From: Pomphorhynchus laevis
Lineage: Eukaryota > Acanthocephala > Palaeacanthocephala > Echinorhynchida > Pomphorhynchidae
DNA: 64,000 bases
Direction: 5' to 3'
Assembly: GCA_012934845.2 (NCBI GenBank)
Contig: WNNJ02003230.1
Span: 124,001 to 188,000, forward strand
Made by a program: the position numbers and the translations under genes. The notes beneath the pieces were generated by a model that made no database searches, had not been told where the DNA came from, and saw only the letters and a program-made list of their open reading frames with translations. Below, piece by piece: positions 31,296-43,719 of the stretch (positions are counted from its first letter, which is position 1; each line of letters begins with the position of its first letter).

Positions 31296-32342
31296 TACTA
31301 CGCTCTCTAATCTTATTGACTACCGATTTGTTAGTAAATATACACACGGGATGCATATAGTAAATGACTGAGCACGTGTGCGTTGATCAATGGTTTAAAA
31401 ACATTTGTGTCACAAGGGAGTTAAATGTCCTCGGTAGAAGACCCACCATGCAATTCGTCGTGGAGCAGGCATACCCAGAATGACGTTTTATCGAAAGGTC
31501 ATTTGAGATTCAAACTTGAAATGTCCAACGAGTTTAATATATTTATCCCCAAGATAAATATATTGATGTCTTCCTCCTGCTTCTCACAATGCTTGCTCGA
31601 AGTTTTAGGAAGCTTTCTTAAGGTATTTATACCCCGAAAATTTATCACGTGACTACGTGTGGGAAAATAGCGGTGCTCCCGTGAAGACAGTTGATAAAGT
31701 TATGTAGTATAATCTGTTATCAAAGTGAATACTTCAGTTGTTGTCTTAGAGCATTCTGTAATACGACAAGATTTCTGAAAAGAAATGCTAGTGTAGACTT
31801 ATAGACATTGATAGCTATAAGGTTTTCTCAGGATTTAAAATAAAATTATTTCCAAGAAATGAAAATCTCTGTAAAAATAAACACCTTTTAACCTGTAAAG
31901 ATTAAGAAAGTGATGACTATTGTAAGTTATACAAGTAGCCATGTCGAGATAAAATTTGTACAATTTGTATCTCTCATAGTCTTGTCAAGACAGACAGCTT
32001 GCTCAGTTGTAGCCTGCTTTTCAGGTACTATGGTTAGTTTATCTGATAGAGAAAATAATGTATATGAGAGACAGAAATCCTATCGGGAGTAAAATAACAA
32101 AGTCAAATAGGAACCCTTACCAGACTCTATCTCTTCTATACATCAGAGAAAGTTCTCTCAAGGACTACGTCTATTCAAGTGCAGGTTGATCTTTCGACAC
32201 CAATCTCACTGAAACGCCGTTTCCTTGATTTGATTACAGTCTCTTTTCTCTTACCAGAGTAAACCCAAAAATAAAAAATATCCCAGCTTTAAGATAAAAA
32301 AGAAAAGCATTTTTACATTTTTTAAATGACAAAAACAGGTAC
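31296..32342. other. Region without recognised gene
   Basis: An open frame of 75 codons at 31425-31652 and one of 60 codons at 31910-32092 show no family features. I do not call them genes. The base composition here is less AT-rich than in the neighbours. Confidence 0.35.
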
Positions 32343-32873
32343 TCATTTTCGGCTCTTTTTCTTTGAGGATGGCTTGTTGCTTTTATTTGTCCTTACTGTG
32401 AGATTCGTTTCCGGGTCATTGAAACTAGAGGTGTAAGGTGCCATAAGGAAAGGCCTATTAAGGTCCATAAGGTTCAATCCTACACGCCTAGCAAACTCTG
32501 CTTCTATCCCTGTTACACGAGGTAATTGGGGTGCTACAGTTTGCCAGCCGTGATTGACGGCCATATGGATCGTCACCACACGACGGAGAAATATTTGAAA
32601 CCAATCCTTTGCCACATAAGAATTGACTTCTTCCTCTGTCATGGCCTTTAGTACTGCCAAGTACGCTGCAAGTTAGTGAGTGTCCCTTGGCTCGGCCAGG
32701 CTGTTTGCAATTGCCAACTCGATCCTCGGAAGCATGTATTTTATCTCCAAGCCGTTAAATTCGTTAACTGCAGCAGGAGTCATAAGGATGTCTTGACTGG
32801 TGTTCCGTTGGTTGTGCAAGTCGTGTACTTGTCGTTCCAATCTGTTGAACGCCTGCTTCATCTGCTGGAACAT
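32343..32873 (-). pseudogene. Unidentified protein, one in-frame stop
   Basis: A minus-strand frame of 177 codons interrupted by a single TAA. The upper part starts MFQQMKQAFNRLERQVHDLH (short coiled coil) and contains LEIKYMLPRIELAIANSLAE. The lower part has LKAMTEEEVNSYVAKDWFQI, then RRVVTIHMAVNHGW, and ends with a Lys/Ser-rich tail (KSNKPSSKKKSRK). The hydrophobic-helical pattern ending in A-NHGW loosely resembles DUF4806-type domains found in host and transposon-linked proteins, but this is a weak guess. It lies next to a minus-strand LINE and could equally be an ORF1 remnant. The stop could be a real disruption, a sequencing error or a tiny intron. No GT donor fits. Confidence 0.4.
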
Positions 32874-32989
32874 GGTTATTTCCTGTTAAGGTTGCACAAA
32901 TCTGAATGTTTGTCTTAAAAATTTGCACGCACTTAACCGGCAACTTTATTGACATCTTCTTGTAAGTACTCCAAATATGTTAGTACACT

Positions 32990-34235
32990 TACCGCCCTCC
33001 AAACTTTCAAATCATCTGCATATAACAGCGAACACGATGACAATAAACGCTGCAGTTCGTTAAGGTAAATACTGAATAGCAGCAGTACCAATGCCAAACA
33101 CTAAGGTAATGGTATTCAACGAATAAAGATAGAGTCCAAACCCATTGATTGAATTTTCATTACTAGCATACCAGGATTCACCCGATCATATGCTTTCGAA
33201 AAGTCGAAAAATATGACATCGACGCCAATGCTCTTATCAACACAGTAGGCCCAATCCTTTTGAGCACTCGGAAGATTAGTAAGTGTAGATTGTTTTTCTG
33301 AAACCATGTTGATTATTACATAACACATTGCTAGATTCAAGAAAGTTGGTAATGCTGCGGCAAAGTAGTTTCTCAAAAACCCTACAGCATAAGCAGGTAA
33401 TACTAACTGGTCGGTAGTTGTCAACGCAGAAGCGACTCCCTTTTTGAACAAAAGTCATACTATGGAAGTTTTCCACACCATAGGCATATCGCCGGTGTAA
33501 AGCAATGCCGCAAATATGGCAAATAAAGAAAATCAAATTACAGGTGCCAGCTTTTTCCTTATTCAAGCATATAGGGAATCCGTCATAGAGATTTCAATGA
33601 TTTCAGACGGGCAAACTTAATCCTTACATCGTTAACAAAGAACATTTTAAACACATCGATGCTTATGCCATTAGAAATAGAAATCCAACTTAAATCGTTT
33701 TTCAAATCGTAAATATGACAATTTATCATGACAATTTCTCCTATTTAAGGCAAAACGTATGTCTCTGTCAAACCGAGTAAGAAAATTTGAGTGCAATCTG
33801 GTAGATTTACAAGGCCAAAATCATAAAAGCAAATCTAATAGAATCGGTTGGAATTAATGACACGTTATTTTGACTCCCACAGCAAATGGATCAAGTCAAT
33901 GTGCATATGATAGACAATTATAAACCATCCCTAAATTTGGTTTGAACGCATTGGTAATGCCACAAAGTGATTTTGAAATTAGCGATTTCGGGCTCGTAAA
34001 TGTAGAATTGATGCATATCACACAATGGTCAGAAGACCCAAGGAACTCTAAAAACATATTTAAGAACATAACTGAGAACATATTCAACACATTGATGCTT
34101 CTGTCATCAGAAGCAGAGATTCTACTCAAATTATTACGGTAAGCTGGTACAAAAAAGTGACGAGCAAATATATTTGCAATATTATCCTCCTTAAAATGAT
34201 TAGTACCATCACTATCCACAAATAAATCAATTGAT
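32990..34235 (-). mobile_element. CR1/Jockey-type LINE remnants (RT and linker), scrambled
   Basis: Minus-strand pieces: ASDDRSINVLNMF and GTNHFKEDNIANIFARHFF (linker between endonuclease and RT), SSDHCVICINSTFTSPKSLI (endonuclease end), DNYRPVSITCLCCRVFEKLL and NNQHGFR (fingers), VDVIFFDFSKAYDRVNPGML (motif A) and, near 33.0-33.07 kb, a YADD-type stretch (in translation LLYADDLKVW). The order is partly rearranged and the linker occurs twice, so the copy was duplicated or scrambled before decay. Many breaks are present. A Gypsy element separates it from a matching endonuclease piece at 42.2-42.9 kb. Confidence 0.65.
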
Positions 34236-34293
34236 CCACTATTGTATTCGAAGTTTACGTAGCCGAAAGCATGCGTGTGTATTGCGTTTACAT

Positions 34294-34386
34294 TGTAGCA
34301 TAAATGTTGTATGACTTATCATTATTTGATCCTTTTATAGATTGTTCAATAAAGCCTCTTTGGCGAATCTTAGTTTGTTCACTACA
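34294..34386 (+). repeat. 5' LTR of Gypsy element 1
   Basis: About 93 bp, starting TGTAGCATAAATG and ending TTCACTACA. It contains gattgttcaataaagcc. Directly after it comes atttattgaacaat, complementary to the ttgttcaataaa inside the LTR. Confidence 0.8.
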
Positions 34387-37300
34387 ATTTATTGAACAAT
34401 TGTATACGAATGCAGAAGGTTCTGAAAACCGAAATGCTCATAATCACGCCTGACAATCAGAATGCTACTGTCGATTGAAAACATTGGAAACAGAGAATAT
34501 CTTCATTTTTATCAGTAATTCCGAACATCACTAACGCTCAGAAATTCCTTATCTTAGTCAATTTAATTAGTGGAACGTTATATGAATACATCGACGAATT
34601 CAAAACGTTCGAAGAAGCTATCGACAAACTGGAAACATTATTTGTGAGACCAAAGAACGTTATTTACAATCGACAAATTTTTCCTCAACAAAGCAAAACC
34701 TGGAAGTATCGACCAGTTTTTTCAAACTCCTCCAAATTGGAAAAAATTGCGAATTTAAAGACGTCTCCGCCGACGAGCATCATAACCAATATGTGCGCGA
34801 TTCATTTTTTCGTGGATTACGATCACAGCAAATCAGGCAGCGTCTTTTAGAACGCACATAATTGACGTTAAAAGAAACTTACAATTTCGCACGAAGTTTA
34901 GAACAAGCTGAAATACATGAAAAAAATTACGAAGACGGTAGCATTCACGAATCGTTTTATGTGTCAAATTGCAAACATGTAGAATAGAATCAAAACATTG
35001 ATGTAGCCAGATCCATCGTCGTAATGACCGAACAAAATGTTTCTTCAGCGGTGGAAATCGGCATCCACGATATGATTGTCCAGCCAGATTGCTCAACTGT
35101 CATAATTGGGGGAAGCAAGGCCATTTTTCAAAAGTATGTCAGTCCCGCAAAGAATCAAAACAGCTTAACGACCTTCAAATATCCGCCATATCGTGCAACA
35201 CTGTTCATAATCCTTTGCAGAAAACAACAATCAACATCAAAATTGGAAATATAACACTAAGAGCTCTCGTTGATACAGGTAGTGCCGCCAGTTTTATTTA
35301 TGGCAAAGCACTTACTCAATGCAAGCTACTTACTTTACAATGTAACAAAACCGTTCATATGGCGTCAGAAGATTACGGTAGCAAATTGTTCAAAATATGT
35401 ATGACAGATATGTAATACGATAATCAACTCATCCAAAACGTCAAACTTTGAGTCATCAAGAGCCTATGTTCCGACTTAATTCTCGGTCATCCCTTTTTAC
35501 AACAATTCAAAAATCTCAACATCGAATTCGGAGGATCAATTAAAACATTATCGCTAGCAAACTTACATTCATCTACATCAACGATTCCATTACCTCGCTT
35601 ATTTGCACGACTTAGTGATGATTGCAAACCTATCCAAACCAAATATCGTAGACGCATACCAGATCAAGAACATTTTATAAAGTGTCAAATCAAACATTTG
35701 CTCGATAAAGGAATCATAGAAACTAGTCATTCTCCTTGAAGATCCCAGGTGTTAATTGTTACTCATAAATCAGGCAAGCGTAGATTAGTCACGGATTACT
35801 CCCAGACTATAAACAAATATACCATACTGGACGCTTACCGGTTGCCAAGGACATATGATTTCGTAGAAAAAAATCGCCAGGTATAGATTCTTCAGCAGCT
35901 TTTATTTGATAGATGATTATAATCAAATTCCACTACTCGATTCTGAAAAATAGTTTACATCATTTGAGGCCGCCGGCCGATTATTTCAATACAAGTACAT
36001 GCCTTTTAGTTTAACAAATGGCGTTGCAGCCTTCCAACGAACTATGAATCCAATAATCGACAAGGAGAAGCTAGTTAGTGTATTCTCTTACTTAGACGAC
36101 GTTGTGGTATCGGGAAATACAATGGATCAACATAATGAGAACCTTAACGTGTTTTTGAAGACATTGTATAAATACGGGCTAACTATAAATCCCGAGAAAA
36201 CTTCAGTGCAGTAATTCTATTTGTATGCTCGGCTATCTTATTACCGACGGTATTCTTAAACCTAGTCCAAAGCGAGTGAGTCCTTTGTTGAGTATGTCAT
36301 CACCTACTTCCTTGCGCGAAAAATCTAGTATTTTAGGTATGCTTACCTATTATTTCCAATGGATTAGTAGATTTTCGGATGGAATACGTCCATTTGCCGA
36401 CGCCACAACATTTATGCTATCCCACGAAGCTTCCAAATCATTTAAATACATAAAAGAAGCCTTGTCTGTTGCATGCAAGAAACATATTGAAGATGATAAA
36501 CTACTTGTCGTCGAAACCGATACATCGAAACTAGCAATCTCCGAAACTCAGTCAAGAAGGAAGACCAGTCGCTTTCTTTTTGCGAGTCTTTTCGAAATAT
36601 AAAAAGCGCCAAGCCGCAGTTGAGCAAAAGCCCTAGCTATCATTGAAGCTGTTAGATACTGGCGCAATTACCTCGCTAGCAGACTCTTCAAAATCATTAC
36701 AGACCAACGATCTATTGCTTACATATTTTCGTCGAAAGGTAAAAGTCAAAGATCTTCGGAAATATTCAAGTTACATAAAATGTTGTCATCCTGGCGAGAC
36801 GAGAATGTGGCGTTACATACGCTCTCATAATCTACCATTCTCAATATCCGACGTGCGTTCAGTTATTGATTCCTGTCAAACTCGCGCAGTAGTAAAACTA
36901 GATTTTACAAGCATCCACAAGCATCCCTTATTAAATCTTTAAATCCATTTGACCGGCTTTCGATTGACTTTAAAGGACCTTTTCCTAAGTGTTGCAAGAA
37001 CAAAGTTCATGTTTACTGTGATCGACGAGTATTCGTGATATCATTGGGCCTTCCCATGCCCAGATACGTCGTCACTAACGGCTATTAAGTATCTCAAGCA
37101 GATATTTTACAGTTTCGGTACACCCTCGTTCATAAATTTCGACCGAGGTTCTGCATTCTGTTCAAAAAAGAACCAATTGTTTCTAAGTAGCAACAATATC
37201 ACATCGAGTCACACAACTCCTTATAACCCTAGCGGCAATGGGCAGTGCGAGCGGTATAATCACATTATATGGAAAAATGTAGAGTTGGTTTTGAAAGAAA

Positions 37301-37472
37301 ATAATTTGCCAATAAACAAATTGCACGACGCTTTAGGACGATCCCTGAATTCAATCCGCTCATTACTTTGTACAAGCACCAATTCTACACCTCATGAACG
37401 TATGTTTCACCATGCACGACGATCATGTTTAGGAGTCACAATGCCTATTGGTTAACATCTTCAGAACCTGTA

Positions 37473-37610
37473 TGTGATGAAAATTACCTTACCATTTATA
37501 TTGTAAATCTTAACCCTTAATGTTAACTATTTACACTTACTGATTTACTACTTTGTTTTGTAGATATTACTCAATAAAGCTTTTTTACAAGCGTATCTGT
37601 TTACACTACA
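37473..37610 (+). repeat. 5' LTR of Gypsy element 2
   Basis: 138 bp. It carries tattactcaataaagc. The sequence after the LTR is atttattgagtaata, its complement, so the presumed primer-binding site pairs with the element's own LTR. The paired 3' LTR is 41318-41455. Confidence 0.9.
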
Positions 37611-40600
37611 ATTTATTGAGTAATATTATCTCTATGGCGGAATCTCATCTACGACCAGAGCGTCTGACGATATTACCCGACGATCCTAAAGCGCAGGATC
37701 ACTTCCGTCATTGGTCCGTAACGTTCAAAAATTACATTCGAAAGCTGGCAGTAGAGGATGAAGACTCGCAACTATACACGCTATTCAATTTCGTATCGCC
37801 AGCAGTGTTTAAGCTCATCAGAACGTGTGCGAACTACACTGATGCCATGAAGTTGCTCAGTGAGCGATATGAGCGGCCAGTTAGCCAAGTATACGCCCGA
37901 CACATGCTGCGGTGTCGGAAGCAAAGTCCGAATGAAACGTTCGACCAATACTTATCCGAACTACGTCTGCTGGCAGCGGAATGCAACTTCGAAGCCATGA
38001 CCGCCGAGAGCTATCACGATGAGACGCTTCTTGACGCCATAATCACCGGAATCTATTCTGATCATATTCGCCAACGATTGCTGGAAAACTCCGAATTGCA
38101 TTTACAAACAGCATGTACTCAAATTCGGTCTCTCGAATTAGCCGAGTCGAGGGTCAAATCATACGGCGCACCTAACCGACTTGCATCTGCAGTACATAAT
38201 GAATCCGTTGAGGAAACGGTATATCCCAACCACAACTCGACAGCCATAAATGCCAAGCAAGTCGCAGCAGCTGATAAATCAAGTACGTGAAAATGATATT
38301 TCTGCGGTGGAAAATTCAAGCATACAAAGAAACATTGTCCCGCACGAAATTCGGTATGCAATAAGTGTCAGAAAACAGGACACTTCGCCAAGGTTTGCCG
38401 GTCGGGGCACTGTAACGCTGCATTCCAAAGTAACGGCGGGCTTTGCGGATCAAGCGGCAGCATTGCTACACAAAAGGTATTTGTTAACGGCATTTGCCTA
38501 AACGCTTTATTTGACACCGGGAGCACATTGAACTTCGTAAGCTCGAATCACATAACACGATTAAATGTGAAAGTGTGGTGTCTGCAATCCAAAATATCAA
38601 TGGCATCCTCCGGAATTCAGGCAACTTCAAAAGGTTCGATAACAGTCGACATTCGTATGCAAGGAAAGCTATTTCGTAACGTAAAACTACTGATTCTAGA
38701 CGATCTTTGTTCAGACATCATCCTTGGTATCGACTTTATGAAGAGACATTCCAACATACAATTTCGATTTCACGGTCAAGAAGAACCAATTTCATTGAGA
38801 GTAATGAACATTGCTGAACCTCCAAAGCTATTTGAGCACTTAAAAGAAAACTGTACACCTATTATTACAAAATCTCGAAAACACACACGCGAGAACTATG
38901 CGTTCATACGTAATGACATAGACAAACTTCTGCGGGAACACATAATTGAGCCGAGCACATCGCCTTGGCGAGCACAAGCATTCGTGACGACTAACCAGCG
39001 AAGAAAGAAACGAATGGTTGTAGACTATTCCAAGACAATAAACCACTATACACATCTCGACGGATATCCACTTCTAAACATCGAGAACCTGATCACGGAA
39101 ATATCTCAATACAAATTCTTCTCAACTATTGATCTTGAATCCGCATATCACCAAGTCGAAATTCACCCATCCGATCGTCAATATACGGCATTCGAAGCAT
39201 GCGGCAAACTTTATCAATTTACAAGGATTCCTTTTGGTTTAACGAACGCGGTAGCATGCTTTCAAAGAATCATGGATAAAATAATCGCGGACAATGATTT
39301 GACCGACACATACGTCTACCTAGACGACATCACTATATGTGGACGCACAGAAGAGGAGCATGACCGAAATGTAGATCGATTTCTTTCAGTCTGTACATCA
39401 TTAAACTTAAAGTTCAACAATGGAAAATGCAAATTCTGTAGAGAAGAAATCAACCTTCTCGGATATCAGATCAAAAATGGTAGCTTCAAACCAGACCCGG
39501 AACGATTTGAGCCTCTGAAATCCCTGCCAATTCCATCATGTCAGTCTGAACTTAAACGAGTGCAAGGTATGTTTGCTTACTATGCGAATTGGATAGCAAA
39601 CTTTTCACTCAAAATGGCAAAAATTAAAGTTTCACAGTTTCCCATGAATGATGAGGCAATCGCAGCGTTCGAAGGCATAAAATCGGACATAATGAAAGCC
39701 GCACTATATCACATTGACAACAATAAACCATTAACTGTCGAAACTGACGCATCCGCGACAACCATAGCAGCATCTCTCAGCCAAGAAGGAAGACCAGTGG
39801 CTTTTTTCTCTTGGTCGTTGACCAATCCGGAGTCGCGATATTCGGCAATTGAGAAAGAAGCGCATGCTATTGTGGAGTCACTTCGAAAGTGGATACACCA
39901 CCTTATCGGACGCCCCTTTACGATTATTACTGATCAAAGGTCCGTATCGTTCATGCTAAACAACAAGAGCAAGAGCCAAATCAAAAATGAGAAGATTAAT
40001 AGATGGCGCCTCGAACTATCAGAGTTCGAATTTAAGATTATCTACAGACCTGGCAAACAAAACCACGTTGCCGACACTTTAACGCGAGTCTGCGCAGCAG
40101 GGTATGATTTAGCTTCTCTTAAACAGCTACACGTTGATTTGTGCCATCCTGGAATACGACGCTTAACAGCATATGTACGAAAAAACAATCTACCGTTTTC
40201 ATGCGACGACGTAAGACTAACTTGCAATAACTGCTTAGTTTGTTTAGTAAAAACTTTGTTTTTAAAAACTTTGTTTTTAAAACCCCAGTATCCGCATCTA
40301 GAAGGATCCCATGTTATAAAGTCGACTCGTCCATTTGAGCGGCTATCCATGGACTTCAAAGGTCCTTTACCAACATCAACACAAAGAAATCCTTACATCC
40401 TGGTCGTGGTCGACGAATACAGTCGTTTTCCATTCGGTTTCCCCTGCAAAGACACTAGTTCACAAACAGTGATTGAGAAGCTTGAACTGCTATTTTCGAC
40501 GTTGGGCACCCCGGAGTTTATACATTCTGATAATGCAACTTGCTTCAGGTCAACCGAGCTGAAACAATACTTACTTTCTCGGAACATATCCTCAAGTCAT

Positions 40601-41317
40601 TCGTCTCCATTCAATCCCAGAGGAAACGGACAAGCGGAACGATTTGTCGGCCAGATTTGGACTACGATACGTTAGCACTACGCACCCTCAATCTTGGAAT
40701 AAAATACTGGGAGAAAGTCCTACAACACGCCCTAAACTGCAGTCGTAGCTTACTATGTAGAGTCACTAACGAATGTCCACATGATAGGATTTTCAGATAC
40801 AGCCGACGATGCCTTAAACAAAACCAACTCCCACAATGGCTGACGCATGCGCAGTCCGTGCTAGTGAAAAACCACAACCGAACATTCAAACATTGTCCTA
40901 ATTTACTGCCAGCTAAACTAGAGAATATAAATCCTAATTATTCAACAGTCTCATACCTTAACGGATAGCATAGAACAGTCTCGAATCGCGATATTGCAAG
41001 GTTACCTCAGGAATGCTGCAATAATAACACGCCAACGGATGAACTGAACGACCAACAATGGAAGGTATTCACGACCCATCAATAGAAGACAACCAACAAG
41101 ACGCGCCAATAACCTACAAGGACGATGTCGAAGCAATAGCGGAAGCCGGCCAAAATACATTAACAAGCGAAACAATGAGCGATAGCGGTCATGGCACGAC
41201 ACGAGGAACTTACTTCAATGACAACGACAACGATACAGACGTCAGTGGACCGAAGAGACCAGTTAGAGCACGACAAGCGCCGAGCTACTTGCAGGATTAT
41301 CTATGGCGGGGGGAGAA

Positions 41318-41455
41318 TATGATGAAAATTACCTTACCATTTATATTGTAAATCTTAACCCTTAATGTTAACTATTTACACTTACTGATTTACTACTTTG
41401 TTTTGTAGATATTACTCAATAAAGCTTTTTTACAAGCGTATCTGTTTACACTACA
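41318..41455 (+). repeat. 3' LTR of Gypsy element 2
   Basis: 138 bp, matching the 5' LTR almost base for base apart from its first bases. It is followed by the target duplication ctgta (41456-41460), after which the integrase tail of element 1 resumes. Confidence 0.9.
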
Positions 41456-41987
41456 CTGTACTAGTCAAAAGGATCGCTACCAGAAGTAAATACAAACAAC
41501 TTGTGCAAGAAGCCTATCTTATAGAGTCAAATCATAAATATGCGACTGTGAGATTTAAATACGGACGAATTACAGAAATATCAACAAAGCACTTAGCTTC
41601 CATGCCGACAAATAATACTAGCTTATATATTGATGACACCATCGTAAGCAGGACAATTGAATCAGAATTCGACCAGCGTTTAATTAAGGCTACTAATACT
41701 AATACGACTCATACCCAAATTACAAATAATGATGCAAAATCTTGTGATGAGGTTGTTGAGATACCATACGTAGAAGTAGATCGTTCTTCGCACTCCTATA
41801 CAAACACTACTTTTGTACCCAGCTCTTCGAGTGTAAATAAACAGAATACAACAAACTATGTGGATGCACATCAAACAAAATGAATTTACGAAGCAGAGTG
41901 TTCAAAACAAGGTGCTCATAAATTACGAACGTCTAATAGAAGACGACGAGCATCAACGTACCCTGAAGATATCTGAGGGAGGAAGAT

Positions 41988-42069
41988 TGACATAAATGTT
42001 GTATGACTTATCATTATTTGACCTTTTTATAGATTGTTAAATAAAGCCTCTTTGGCGAATTTTAGTTTA
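41988..42069 (+). repeat. 3' LTR of Gypsy element 1, shortened
   Basis: It matches the 5' LTR at 34294-34386 over cataaatgttgtatgactta and gcctctttggcgaat with several differences, and it stops short of the terminal TTCACTACA. Confidence 0.75.
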
Positions 42070-42169
42070 GCTATCTTAGTTTGAAACGCATAAGCCGCGT
42101 TTCAAATTGGCGTTGCTTAACTGGTTTCATGAATGTGAACTGATTTCTTATAGATTTATATGATCCATA

Positions 42170-42893
42170 TTTACAAATCGTAAATATGACGAGAGATCTG
42201 GCCCAATATATTTAATTAAAATATAAGACACATATCTAGGAGAAAGCGCTAATCTCCACAAGACGGCTAAATTCCGTCACGATATGTGTCAAGTGTAAAC
42301 AATTGATTGTATTAAGCAGTTCAACAGACGCTCTATCACAACCTACATCCGCACCATAAATGTTCCAATCGACTAATAACATATTCATTTCACTCAGGAT
42401 AACATCCTGAGTGAAATCACTACTGGCAAACCTAAGAAAATCAACGATGATAATATCAACCACTACACATGGATTCAGGTAAATAATCCTAACAATCATA
42501 ACTTTGCGACCAGGGGTGGATAGCCTATCCCACAATGCCTCCAGTCCGTTAAATGAACTTAAGCTAAGTACACTAAACGTTGCTAAAACATTAATATACA
42601 GCACTACGCCACCACTTTTAAAACCTAATATGTCAGCCTGATAAGAAACACTGTGATAATTCAATTTTCCTGTCATTAATGTCAGAATTCAACCAAGACT
42701 CCGTGACTACAATAACTAGCGGCATGGTATATTCGATGCGAGAACGTAATTCGTAAATTTCGGGTAGGAGACTACGAGCATTTGTGTAGAATATTAAGTA
42801 CTCAAAGTTTTGAACAGTATCGAAAGGACGGACTTGATTATATCTGTCAATTGTCCTGCAAGGGTGTGGCAATGTATTATAATTTAATATCAA
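42170..42893 (-). pseudogene. CR1/Jockey-type LINE endonuclease (minus)
   Basis: The minus strand shows FEYLIFYTNARSLLPEIYEL, LVIVVTESWLNSDINDRKIE (TES catalytic motif), GFKSGGVVLYI and MNMLLVDWNIYG (the equivalent of GDFNMP-IDW). The reading frame changes between the first and second blocks. The domain is cut at the Gypsy side, consistent with an older LINE split by Gypsy element 1, whose RT part lies at 33-34.2 kb on the same strand. Confidence 0.65.
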
Positions 42894-42894
42894 T

Positions 42895-43080
42895 TAAGAA
42901 AAATCAATTTTTATGAATTAAATTATAATATGCGATGTATTCGAATAAGGATTAGAGGTCATAAGGAGAAACTGCTATGCTATCAGGTTTCGGCACCTAT
43001 TCCTCTGATGAAATGACGTATTTCCTCTGATAAAATTTGATTATCTAGTATCTAGCATATTGTTTATTATCCATAAAAAT
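42895..43080 (-). mobile_element. Penelope-like 3' region, inverted copy
   Basis: The reverse strand matches the 3' region of the Penelope-like copies (ctaatccttattcgaatac, gtgccgaaacctgatagcat, taccagat-like end). It lies head to head with the plus-strand copy that starts at about 43183. Inverted or tandem partial copies are a known habit of Penelope-like elements. Confidence 0.6.
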
Positions 43081-43182
43081 TTCCGCTTAATAAAATTTAA
43101 ATAAAATTTATTTTAAATAATATTTTGTTGATTTATATATTTTATATAAGAAATATAAATATAAGAAATATAAAATTTATCC

Positions 43183-43614
43183 AGGTAGCCTTATTTTTAA
43201 TAAAACCAATATTAATGATAAAGAAAGTATATATCTTGATATGAACATTAAATTAACATTAACTAAAACTACTATTAATTTATATCGTAAAGATGACATA
43301 TTTAAATTTACAAGAAACATATTTTTGCATGAGCATTCATGCATACCATATAATATAAAATATAATACATTAAATAATGAAATTTTAAGAATTGCAACAA
43401 TTTGTAACGATATTGGTTTTCTTCAAAATCATTATACTTTGTATTAGAATAACGTGCTAGATCATCAAATTTCATCAGTGGAAATACGTCATTAGCACGT
43501 GTTTGGCCACGCTGTTATGTTAGGTCGAGGAATATGGGCCTTAACATTATTACATATCAGTTCCTCCTAATGACCTCTAATCCTTATTCTGATACAGCGT
43601 CTGTTATTTATTAG
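43183..43614 (+). mobile_element. Penelope-like RT end and 3' region, split by Gypsy element 3
   Basis: It begins in the RT (in translation LDMNIKLTLTKTTINLYRK, then FLHEHSCIPYNIKYN), almost identical to 14.53-14.74 kb, but the thumb is shortened by a deletion after FLQNH. The 3' region runs to gatacagcgtctgttattta and is interrupted by Gypsy element 3. It continues at 47466 (tcaattcatgaaaatgactt). Confidence 0.7.
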
Positions 43615-43694
43615 TGTGATAATCTAACATGTAATCATATTGTATAACTATATTCTAGATTGTTGAATAAAGCCTTATTTGGTTTATCATTACA
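43615..43694 (+). repeat. 5' LTR of Gypsy element 3
   Basis: 80 bp, identical to the 3' LTR at 47386-47465. It contains agattgttgaataaagcc. Directly after the LTR comes atttattcaacaattg, complementary to the ttgttgaataaa inside. Confidence 0.95.
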
Positions 43695-43719
43695 ATTTAT
43701 TCAACAATTGTGTTGAATT

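Larger units (their letters stand above)
37473..41455 (+). mobile_element. Ty3/Gypsy element 2, nested in element 1
   Basis: Both LTRs are 138 bp (37473-37610 and 41318-41455) and nearly identical. The 5' LTR starts TGTGATG, and both end TACACTACA. The flanking 5-bp duplication is ctgta on both sides. Parts: gag (from about 37.63 kb, MAESHLRPERL...), CCHC knuckles near 38.3-38.4 kb, protease with LFDTGSTLNF (38.51 kb), RT with FSTIDLESAYHQVEI and YVYLDDITICG (about 39.0-39.4 kb), RNase H (about 39.7-40.1 kb), zinc-binding and integrase core (about 40.1-40.8 kb), and a chromodomain-less acidic tail ending RARQAPSYLQDYLW. It is fairly young and broken, with only a few breaks (about three). Confidence 0.9.
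34294..42069 (+). mobile_element. Ty3/Gypsy element 1 (old, broken), host of a second Gypsy insertion
   Basis: An LTR element with short LTRs: 5' LTR about 34294-34386 and 3' LTR about 41988-42069, the latter lacking its last bases. The LTRs are clearly diverged, which points to an old insertion. Parts in order: gag with a CCHC knuckle (about 34.5-35.2 kb), protease with VDTGSAAS (35.27 kb), RT with a YLDDVV motif (about 35.7-36.3 kb), RNase H traces, integrase and a C-terminal tail (36.7-37.47 and 41.46-41.9 kb). It is a fossil with many breaks (clearly more than five). A second Gypsy element (37473-41455) sits inside its integrase region, flanked by the 5-bp target duplication ctgta. Confidence 0.85.

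Noticed and set aside
31425-31652. 75-codon frame as a host gene
   Set aside because: There is no recognisable domain, no splice context and no second copy to compare. It was left as unassigned sequence.
42895-43614. Hammerhead ribozyme in Penelope-like 3' regions
   Set aside because: Words such as ctgatgaaatgac and gccgaaac occur, but not in the right order and spacing on one strand. The other copies of the region do not preserve them.
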